DNA of 64,000 nucleotides from Apoderus coryli. Taxonomy: Eukaryota > Arthropoda > Insecta > Coleoptera > Attelabidae. This document shows positions 56,513-64,000 of the stretch, piece after piece. Under the pieces are notes generated by a model, which worked only from the letters and a program-made list of their open reading frames with translations, ran no database searches and had not been told where the DNA came from. Numbering within the stretch: the stretch's first letter is position 1; every line of letters starts with the position of its first letter. The stretch spans positions 2,232,001 to 2,296,000 of the forward strand of contig OU452204.1 of the NCBI GenBank assembly GCA_911728435.2, in the 5' to 3' direction. The translations under genes and the position numbers were made by a program.

Positions 56513-57010
56513 ATTTCCTATAATTAATTAGTTGTAACCTATAGTATGCTTTATTGAATTCTGTGGTAAAAATAGTTACTATTAAATAGTATCATCTGTT
56601 TTTTTCTCTAGCTTTTATAAATAAACTAATGTTTAATTATTATTGAGAGGTTCTGCCCGAATGTAGATACAAGTTTCTGGGAGTAGAGTGAAGTTAGCAA
56701 TGGAATTGTATGTCATATTAAGCTTTGGGAAGGAAAAGTGTAAAGCCTAAGAATTTTTTTTATTTGTAGGTACTCCTCTATTTTTTAAATGTTTTTTAAG
56801 TGTTTATTTATTCATAAATTAAAATACACCTGAAGAAGGCGAAATTATACGCTGAGCGTCACGTTCACAAACATAAATCCCTGCTTAGTGGGAGAATCAT
56901 TATTCTTAAACATATCAATATAAATAAAACCTAACTATAAAATACTAATTATAAAATTTATTAATTTAATTCAACATAAATTCGGTTACTGGTTTATACA
57001 AAGGTTACAA
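56512..57010. other. Spacer with a weak Penelope-like motif
   Basis: At 56830-56866 the order CTGAAGA-AGGCG...CGCTG...CACGTTC loosely recalls the CTGAAGA/GAAAC motif but lacks a clean GAAAC. No gene seen. Confidence 0.3.
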
Positions 57011-57015
57011 TCAAT

Positions 57016-57330
57016 CTATCTGGAATTGACAGGTCCAAATTTCATCTTAGAGCCCTCCTTGATATATCCCATATCTCGAAAGTCCTCTTTTAATTTGTCC
57101 TCATCCACAACAACCTGCAATTTAGTCTTCAAAAATTTCACCATCGACGTAACGTACACATGAGTCATTTCGGTTACTCTAAGTTGTCCACGTAATACGC
57201 TGATCGTTCGCTTACGTTTAAACAGTTCCTTCTCTGTTTGAGTCACTGCCATTTTCGCTTGTAGATCCTGCGTTCTCTTCATGATATCAGCTAGACAGAG
57301 CTTATAGAACTCCACTAACAAGCGTTTCAT
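57016..57330 (-). CDS. Hypothetical helical protein, 104 codons
   Basis: I do not recognise it. The frame (MKRLLVEFYKLCLADIMKRT, KELFKRKRTISVLRGQLRVT, KFGPVNSR at the end) is rich in Lys/Arg/Leu/Glu with heptad-like spacing, suggesting a long helix or coiled coil, and its composition is less AT-driven than chance frames nearby. Upstream on the minus strand a ttttctgttacag acceptor-like site precedes the ATG by about 70 bases, and a 27-codon frame (MFFCYSCHKVLNVSVDELKR...) ends in a TGA that overlaps this ATG as ATGA. An AATAAA (minus strand) lies near 56957. It could be a real small gene, a terminal exon or a domesticated fragment; no function is proposed. Confidence 0.4.
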   Translation of the reverse strand: MKRLLVEFYKLCLADIMKRTQDLQAKMAVTQTEKELFKRKRTISVLRGQLRVTEMTHVYVTSMVKFLKTKLQVVVDEDKLKEDFRDMGYIKEGSKMKFGPVNSR

Positions 57331-57599
57331 TGTATAATGGTAAGTATTTCACGTTTCAATTCGTCAACACTCACATTGAGAACCTTGTGACAACTGTAAC
57401 AGAAAAACATCAATATTATAGTTGTCTACCTTAATTAGTATGCTAAAGCTCAACAACGTGAAATGCTCTGCAAACTCATGGCAATTTGATGGCCCTTTGT
57501 CGCCGGAATAAATATTATTTGTATGGTATTTTTGAAATCGGAATATCAACTTATGCAAGTGAATCAAATTTCATAATGTTCCAATAATGAATAAAGAAA

Positions 57600-58260
57600 A
57601 GTTATGAAGCTTAAAATATAATTTAAATTAAAGAAATAATCCATCTATGTCTGTGGAGCTGTGGACTGCAAAGGCAATTGCAGTAAAAGAAACAGGTAAC
57701 CTCCACAACCTGAACATACAAAAAGTTCGGCTCAATTAGGCAAAAGTTGCGCAATCGTATTTTGTTTACATTTTGCTTTGAATGTTTGTTTTAAATGTTT
57801 AAAATTCTTAACTTGATTTTTGCTTGATTATGTTATCAACTTGAAAACTTAGTTGGTTTTGTGTGGCTGAAGATGACAGCCTTAGAGCTATATTTTATAA
57901 ATCATGCAGACATTTTTCATTTGATCCAACATTTAAAAAAATGCAATTGCGCAACTTCTGCCTAATTTAAACGAATATATCTTTGTTGATGGCTCAAACA
58001 CAATATAATTATAGTTACTAAACTTTCAGAAATATTTCATTGGTCTAACAATTTCTTCTTCTTCTTTATCTTGAAGTAGAAATCATTGTAAACCTAGAAA
58101 AAATAATAAAAAACACTTGCTCGTGTATAAAATTTGCGATAGCTCGCTGTTCTTCTGTTAACTTTCTGTTTAAATCTTTCTCACTTTCGTCTATGTTTTC
58201 TAACATAAACTCAATATATCATAATATTAGACATACTTGCTTTTATCGCATGAAACCTAG
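57600..58260. other. Spacer, no gene recognised
   Basis: AT-rich; nothing recognised. Confidence 0.4.
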
Positions 58261-58264
58261 AGAG

Positions 58265-58515
58265 GTGTTATTGACAATATGCGTATAGAAATTGATAATT
58301 CGGTTATATCGTTTGACAGAACAATACAAATATTAGAGGTCACAGTAGATGAGGATATGAAATATTTCTAATCACGTCAACAAGCTTATAAAATCCTGCT
58401 ATTATCGCCTTAAGCTGCTATATGCGAGCAACTTTAAATTTCGTAAAAAAATTATCTGAAATGCTTGTATTACCGGTGCCCTCATATTGCGATTGGATCA
58501 CAAAGAAACGTCTGC
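58265..58515 (+). pseudogene. LINE RT thumb-region relic
   Basis: Across two frames: MRIEIDNSVISFDRTIQILE, VTVDEDMKYF (LGV.LDE.LKF region), then HVNKLIKSCYYRLKLLYASN and KIIWNACITGALI. This is the conserved stretch after RT motif C in Jockey/RTE-like LINEs. No other part is present. Confidence 0.5.
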
Positions 58516-58648
58516 ATCATACTTTGTTTTTTTAATAATTGCTGTCACTTTGTGTGTGGTTTGTGCAAATTTGATCACATTAAATTACATATCCGTTAAC
58601 AACTTTAAAATGGCTCACACTCGAGGCAAATGTAGTTAAGCTTCATTA

Positions 58649-58653
58649 GGTAC
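58649..58653. repeat. LTR element target-site duplication, left
   Basis: ggtac next to the left LTR, matched at 62163-62167. Confidence 0.8.
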
Positions 58654-58942
58654 TATTAGCTTTTAGTTATTAACGAAAACAAAAGCTTAAACAAAACACA
58701 TATATTTCAAACTTGTTACAACACGTTGCATATATTTAGGTATATCTATAAATAGAACCACAAAAAGAAGAAGTAATAATATACGTCCGTTCACTACAAG
58801 GCACGCAGTTATTCTATCGCTCATCTTTATCTTTCTGTTATCCAACACTCTTCTCCTAGACTAAAGATAACGCTCTGAATCACCACTTGGACATGCATTG
58901 ACGGAATATAATATTATTCATTGGCGTAGCACAGAGCTAACA
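58654..58942 (-). repeat. 3' LTR (element orientation)
   Basis: Matches 61878-62162 nearly throughout; it has ttcactacaaggcacgcag near 58790 where the other LTR has only atg. Confidence 0.9.
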
Positions 58943-59109
58943 CGGCCAACCTGACGCAGGGACGTTCTCGGCCCAATTTGTTCGGTTCCATCCTGACTCA
59001 CAGAGATCGTCTCAGAGACTGGATCTACTGACTCATTTGCATTCTGAATGTAAGAAGACATTTTGTAAGTTATGAGTAACTTAAAATCAATTAAAATACT
59101 GTGCTTTAT

Positions 59110-59385
59110 CTACCAGAAGGCAATGCATATGCCCAAGCATCACACAGATAAATTACCTTAAAATCTGCGTGATATATGCCAGAAAGCAATGTAAATGCCC
59201 AAACATGACACCAGAATAACTTAATTGAAACTTAATGTGATATCCGCCAGAAAGCAATGTATATGCCCAAGCATCACAGCAGAATAACTTAATTAAAACT
59301 TAATGTGACATCCGCCAGAAAGCAATGTATATGCCCAAGCATCACACCAGAATAACTCAATTGAAACTTAATGTGATATACATGC
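59110..59385. repeat. 68-bp tandem repeat, about four units
   Basis: Units begin (g/a)ccagaa(a/g)gcaatg at 59112, 59178, 59246 and 59314; the last two periods are exactly 68 bp. It lies just past the RNase H domain, where integrase would be expected, and the last codons of the pol frame run into it. Confidence 0.85.
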
Positions 59386-60482
59386 AACAAATTTAATTGT
59401 TGCTCATTAGTATTTTCTTTTTCAGAAATATTTAACTGTTTTGGTGGATTGCGACTTAAATAATCGACATAAGCCATTTGATTTCCAGGTTTATGAGTAA
59501 TATTGAAATCAAAATCCTGCAAAAACATCCACCAGCGGCTAACGCGTAGAATCAGATCGCGCTTGTATTGTGAACTTTTTAGCGAGTTGCAATCGGTAAA
59601 AAGAGTAAATGAAATACCTACAAAATAATGTCGGAAAAGTTTTAAAGCATAAACTACTGCTAAAGTTTCCAACTCGTACGAGTGGTACCGTGATTCCACA
59701 TCCGAAGTTGCTTTACTGAAATAAGCTACTACTTTTTTAACCCCATCATGAATTTGAAAAACAATTGCTCCGAAACCCAGAGTACTGGCATCGGTATGGA
59801 GCTCAGTTGGAAGCAAAGGATTAAAAATAGCTAAGACTGGTTGATTTGTTAGAATATCTACAATATAACGAAATGATCTCGTATGCTCATCATTCCATAT
59901 CCAGGGTTCATCTTTTCGCAAAAGGTTTGAGATAATTGGGGTCTTCACAGAGAATTCGGGTACAAATTTCCGGAGGTAACCTGCAAGTCCTAAAAATTGG
60001 CTAACTTCTTTAATATTGGAAGGGGGAAGAATGGATTTTAAAGCTTGCACTTTAGAGGGACTAGGTTTGACGCTTCCATTTGAGATTAAACGACCTAAAT
60101 ATTCAACCTCCTCCTGTAAAAACTTACATTTCTTTATGTTTACAGAAAATCCATGTAACTTTAATGTTGAGAAAACCACACGTAAGTTCTGGAAACTCTC
60201 CTCAATAGTTTGAGAAGGGATAAGGATATCGTCCATATAAACAAGCACTATATCCTTTTCGATTTCCTCCTTTAGTGCAATATTTATAGCTCGCTGAAAA
60301 ATTGACGGAGCATTCGCTAGACCAAAAGGCATTCGTAAAAACTCATACTGACCAACAGGGGTTACGAATGCCAGTTTTTCTACTGAATCAGAATGAACTT
60401 TAATTTGGTGAAAACCAGCTGCCATATCAAGCGTTGTAAAATACTTACTACAACTCAAACGAGCAATATGATCGTCAATCAA
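59289..60482 (-). pseudogene. Gypsy pol fragment: RT palm/thumb and RNase H
   Basis: The frame enters at LIDDHIARLSCSKYFTTLDM (RT motif A, catalytic Asp in LDMAAGFHQIK), then GQYEFLRMPFGLANAPSIFQ (motif B), VLVYMDDILI (YMDD), SQFLGLAGYLRKFVPEFSVK, and RNase H landmarks TELHTDASTLGFGAIVFQ, YHSYELETLAVVYALK and FTLFTDCNSLK. It ends NPPKQLNIS plus a tail encoded by the tandem repeat. The open frame begins at TTG, not ATG; the first about 100 residues of RT (including the region upstream of YPLP-IDD) are deleted and the frame differs from gag. Confidence 0.88.
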
Positions 60483-61789
60483 GTTGTAATATCTTGAAAC
60501 TCTTGTAACAATGAATCAACTTCATTGCATTTAGAAACAGTAGAGTTAAATTTCAAATGAGGTATTGATTGATCGTGTGTAAGTACTACTCCGGGAGTGT
60601 TTAGGAAATCTAAACCAATTATGATATTACATCCTATTGCCTTGTCGGGCATCAAATTAATATTTAATGGAAAATTATGCTCATCTAGACAGATATATAC
60701 ATTTATGAAAGATTTCGAATAAAAAGAAGTGTTACCTACACCTCTTATTAACTTATCTTGTGGAATAGGTGGCGTTGGAAAATTACAAGCTATGCTTTGA
60801 CGCATCAAAGAAACTTGAGCACCTGTGTCCAACAAGACTTTCCAAGATGTACCGCATATTTTAAGTGAAAATAAAGTAAAATGATCACTAGTAACTTGTT
60901 TAGAAGAACCACACATGTTAACTTGCTTAAAAGTGTCTCTACTTTTCTCCAAGCGCATTTTTTTAAAACATTTATCAACTGTGTGTCCGGTTTTTTTACA
61001 AAAATTGCAAATGTTATTAATATTTTGCGAATAATGACTGGGTCCGGGTGTTGCATCCCGCTCACGTTTAATACCTCTCTCAGGACACGACGTTTTTCGA
61101 TGTCCAAATTTATTACAAGAAAAATGTTCAAGTTTCAATGGAACATTGACAGTTGAAGAACTAGGTTTAGTTCGATGATCATTTCGATTTAAAGTTGGTT
61201 TAATTTGTATACGAGACAACTGAGTTATTAAAGAAGAAACAGATATATGACCTATTTGTGTCAATTGAGCTTGCAAAGCAGCGTCTTTAATTCCAAAGCA
61301 AATCAGGCTGACAAGCTGTTCTTGCGAAAATGTAACGCGCAACAAATTTAATTTTTGAAGCTTCATACGGCCATAGAAACCATATGAAGGACATCCATCA
61401 GACGTATAAGTTATAGCTTCATGAAATAATTGACCGAAGTTAGTACTACCTGCAAAGCTTTCGCATATATATCTCTTTAAAGTATTCCAAGAACGGCCGT
61501 CTATAGGACTCCAGTTACTAAACCACTCACCTGCCTCACCGTCAAAACATTTTGAAATTCTCGTTATAGTAATTCCATCATTCCAACCCAAATCACTACT
61601 TAATTTTGAAATTTCATCTATCCATTGGTGCGGATCATCTCTTCCCGGTACAAAATGTGGTAAATTTACAGAATCATTTAAAGGTAAATTTGGTATTGGG
61701 TTTGCACGAGAATCTATTCGATTCAAGAATCCCCGCAATAATGTTTCTAAAGTCGAACCGACATCGACATTTGATGGTACTTCACTCAT
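60479..61789 (-). CDS. Gypsy gag with zinc knuckles and protease
   Basis: Start chosen at the ATG at 61789 (MSEVPSNVDV, preceded by aaaa), 16 codons inside a longer frame. Order: capsid-like region (NLPHFVPGRDDPHQWIDEIS, FDGEAGEWF), a first knuckle whose leading Cys is His (HFSCNKFGHRKTSC), a normal knuckle CNFCKKTGHTVDKC, then an aspartic protease with VLLDTGAQVSLM and IIIGLDFL. The frame ends EFQDITT where RT would start, at the deletion point. About 436 codons and uninterrupted; it may still be translated, but a function in host cells is not implied. Confidence 0.85.
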   Translation of the reverse strand: MSEVPSNVDVGSTLETLLRGFLNRIDSRANPIPNLPLNDSVNLPHFVPGRDDPHQWIDEISKLSSDLGWNDGITITRISKCFDGEAGEWFSNWSPIDGRSWNTLKRYICESFAGSTNFGQLFHEAITYTSDGCPSYGFYGRMKLQKLNLLRVTFSQEQLVSLICFGIKDAALQAQLTQIGHISVSSLITQLSRIQIKPTLNRNDHRTKPSSSTVNVPLKLEHFSCNKFGHRKTSCPERGIKRERDATPGPSHYSQNINNICNFCKKTGHTVDKCFKKMRLEKSRDTFKQVNMCGSSKQVTSDHFTLFSLKICGTSWKVLLDTGAQVSLMRQSIACNFPTPPIPQDKLIRGVGNTSFYSKSFINVYICLDEHNFPLNINLMPDKAIGCNIIIGLDFLNTPGVVLTHDQSIPHLKFNSTVSKCNEVDSLLQEFQDITT

Positions 61790-61877
61790 TTTTATTTGTC
61801 TTTTAATTATCCAACTTTTAATTACACAAACAGCCACGCTGAATACACTAAGTACACGTTTAAAATCCCACTTCTGA

Positions 61878-62162
61878 TATTAGCTTTTAGTTATTAACGA
61901 AAACAAAAGCTTAAACAAAACACATATATTTCAAACTTGTTACAACACGTTGCATATATTTAGGTATATCTATAAATAGAACCACAAAAAGAAGAAGTAA
62001 TAATATACGTCCGTATGTTATTCTATCGCTCATCTTTATCTTTCTGTTATCTTTCTGTTATCCAACACTCTTCTCCTAGACTAAAGATAACGCTCTGAAT
62101 CACCACTTGGACATGCATTGACGGAATATAATATTGTTCATTGGCGTAGCACAGAGCTAACA
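61878..62162 (-). repeat. 5' LTR (element orientation)
   Basis: Same sequence as 58654-58942, with a repeated tatctttctgt near 62037-62055. The sequence directly inside it on the minus strand (tcagaagtgggattttaaac) would hold the primer-binding site; the tRNA is not identified. Confidence 0.9.
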
Positions 62163-62167
62163 GGTAC
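62163..62167. repeat. LTR element target-site duplication, right
   Basis: ggtac directly after the 5' LTR edge. Confidence 0.8.
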
Positions 62168-62349
62168 TCAGTTTTCTTAAATACGTTCTTGCAAAATTCA
62201 TCACTTAACAGCGAAGTTGGTTTGTCGACATGATACCCACTCTGTGAACATTAGGAAACTAAATATCTTTACCATGACCAAGCATAAAACTGCAATATTC
62301 AAAAGATTATTCTCTTATATAGTTAATGGAGTTTTTCATTATAATTCTG

Positions 62350-62765
62350 TAGGTAGGTAGGTAGGTTCAAAATGAGTGGGGTCTGCGCCGGACCCTCCAC
62401 TGCGATCACCGAGGGTCTGTTGTGGCGCATACCTATTCATATTTCACCCAGCAGCTCAATTTTCTTAATGAAGTCGATTATTTTTCTGCGTGAGCTTTTT
62501 TTTAGACTCGCTGGTAGAAGGGTTACTTCACCAAATATTGCGAATCTGGTTCTAGCTACAGCTGGGCAAGAACACAGTCCATGTTCTGCCGTTTCATCAT
62601 CCTCCAGACCCAATCTCGAGAGATGATGATTCAAACGACAGTGTCCAGTATATAGTTCAATCAGATGAGATCTACTCATATCCAACAACTCCCTGGCCCT
62701 TGAATTCGATGGGTCAATGAACTCCTTCGAGTGTACCAAAGCTGGGTGATAAAACAACCTTGTAT
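62350..62765 (-). pseudogene. LINE C-terminal fragment (RNase H end)
   Basis: A 106-codon minus-strand frame reads SRARELLDMSRSHLIELYTG, HCRLNHHLSRLGLEDDETAE and HGLCSCPAVARTRFAIFG, the end of RNase H/zinc-finger region common to R1/I/Loa-type LINEs (TGH..L..HL...G...D..C..C, ETA.H.L..C). A (tacc)n tail follows at 62350-62365 as the LINE 3' microsatellite. 5'-truncated. Confidence 0.8.
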
Positions 62766-62770
62766 TTTTC

Positions 62771-64000
62771 TTTTTTAGGTATGCAAATCATTTTCAACAT
62801 TTCTGTTTTCTGTGTGAATTCAACTGTTTTAAAATATGAATGTATGGCGATTTATTTGACAGTGCTTGGTGTTTCCTTTATATCCTTTATTTATTCGTAG
62901 GTAATTTACAAAAAAAAATGTTGGCAGGTTGCTAAAAATTCATCGACAAGAACTAAAGGCATATATTATGCGTTCACAAAATCAATTTAATTTAATCGAC
63001 CTGATTGCAGATTTTATTTACAAGTATATTTCTGCTGGTGAAAACTTTCTACCTTCATGTCACGATAAACACAAAGTATAACATAGTTATCAAATAGTAT
63101 TACACACCGAACCATGACTAGTTAAACCTAATTTTGTTCTTAATTCTTTACTATTAAAACTACTGTACGTCTACATATTATGTTATAAGATAAGCCATGA
63201 TATATGGTATTGTATAATCTCCTTTCACCATATCTCTCTTATAGAAAATGGTAAGGTGCAAAACACGTAATAGTTGCATGGGAGGAAAGTTCATCTTTTT
63301 GCCCGCAGTTAGTAGGAGGAATGTATATTTTTCTTTCGACTATCTTTTTTCTCTACTAAAAAAAGTATCTTCCTGTTGAAAGTAATATTTATAATTTTTG
63401 GTCCAATCCCTGGATTTCACAACAAACTTTCCAAAATATGACATCTCGAACCATATAATAATACTTTAAAGTGTTCGTTCCTCTTTTTTTAAGTTGCTTA
63501 TAATAAATATATTGATTGGTATATTTAGTAGACTTTTAGTTAAAATAATAAATAACAACCATGGTTAATCCCCTAAGAAAGCAGGGTTCAAGGCCGTGAA
63601 GATTTTCTGAAAACCAAAATAAGTGTAAAATATGCCATGTGTTTTTACCTACATTTAAATGTTCAGCGCAGTGCAACGTTTACTTTGTTGAAGCTCCTTT
63701 AAAAGGACATATTTTTAAAATCGCAAATCGTCAATCTTTTCATCAAAGTAAAGTCAAAAAGATGTGTGTGCTTTTCTTATAGGTTTCCATAAGAAAACAA
63801 CATGCTATTTTTTTTTAATTTCACCACATACATATTCCAGCACATTTTCCTCAACAAACCCACACACTACACAATATATTTACACCTAGAATATGATTAG
63901 ATACTTGCTTCCAACAAATTTAAATTATTCAACTTTCACAATAATATACAAATATAAAAACATTATATTATATTTATTTTAATACTATTCACTTGAACTA
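62771..64000. other. Window end, no gene recognised
   Basis: AT-rich sequence. A possible CxxC pattern (NKCKICHVF, FKCSA) near 63620-63680 could be a decayed zinc finger but is too short to call. Confidence 0.4.

Larger units (their letters stand above)
58654..62162 (-). mobile_element. Ty3/gypsy LTR retrotransposon, internally deleted
   Basis: LTRs 58654-58942 and 61878-62162 flank gag-protease and a partial pol on the minus strand, bordered by the 5-bp duplication GGTAC. On the minus strand each LTR begins TGTTAGCTCTGTGC and ends GCTAATA. The element is only 3.5 kb; the N-terminal part of RT and the whole integrase are missing. The LTRs differ at two indels, so it is not brand new. Confidence 0.92.

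Noticed and set aside
57364..57567. 67-codon minus-strand frame upstream of the hypothetical gene
   Set aside because: Overlaps the predicted 5' leader/intron of 57016-57330 in another frame and has no recognisable feature.
59110..59385. CRISPR-like array
   Set aside because: The whole 68-bp unit repeats with no unique spacers, and the window is a eukaryotic nuclear sequence.
63610..63720. Possible piggyBac cysteine-rich domain (NKCKICHVF...FKCSA)
   Set aside because: Only two CxxC-like pieces in different frames, no TTAA-bordered ends nearby; too weak to call.

Overview
The window looks like a piece of a large, AT-rich insect (or other arthropod) nuclear genome. Genes are split by introns with GT..AG borders, codon use is AT-rich, two insect-type housekeeping genes are present, and most of the rest is transposable-element debris of families common in insects. 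The exact order cannot be told from the sequence. I see no bacterial genes, rRNA or intact tRNA genes.

Two host genes can be assembled, both on the + strand. A BLOC-1 subunit 4 gene (Blos4/cappuccino) has three exons in 5004-5685. A TMEM120 (TACAN-like) membrane-protein gene starts at 10388 and ends at 38339. It has seven exons with consistent phases (358 codons); its first three exons are packed into about 490 bp and the other four are scattered over 16.5 kb because introns 3-6 hold almost every transposon in the middle of the window. A 104-codon minus-strand ORF at 57016-57330 is a possible third gene of unknown function.

Layout: 1-2536, a broken Ginger-type integrase transposon; 2570-4850, small repeats and two MITEs; 5004-5685, Blos4; 5930-10380, intergenic DNA with hairpins and MITEs; 10388-38339, TMEM120. 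Its intron 3 holds a layered mariner-type element carrying a CR1-like LINE, a second mariner-type element, an inverted Penelope-like repeat pair, a tRNA-like repeat and two piggyBac elements. Intron 4 holds a Tc1-like and a mariner-like remnant and a fold-back element. Intron 5 holds a 2.6-kb composite mariner-type element and a Ginger fragment. Intron 6 holds a 1-kb tandem duplication and a defective Transib (RAG1-related) element. After TMEM120 come LINE fragments, a pogo-like element, a BEL/Pao remnant, the second copy of the composite mariner-type element (51724-54277), another mariner-like relic, a Ty3/gypsy LTR retrotransposon with 5-bp target duplication (58654-62162) and a LINE RNase H fragment.

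Most notable: (i) a Transib with exact 5-bp target duplication whose ends read as RSS-like heptamer / 23-bp spacer / A-rich nonamer; (ii) two piggyBac families, each retaining a cysteine-rich domain and each carrying its own repeated palindrome; (iii) mariner-type elements built as concentric shells, each shell starting TACAGGGT, seen in three separate families; (iv) several short CTGANGA...GAAAC hairpin motifs resembling Penelope hammerhead ribozymes. None of these transposases looks intact, so the elements seen here are not self-mobile as they stand.
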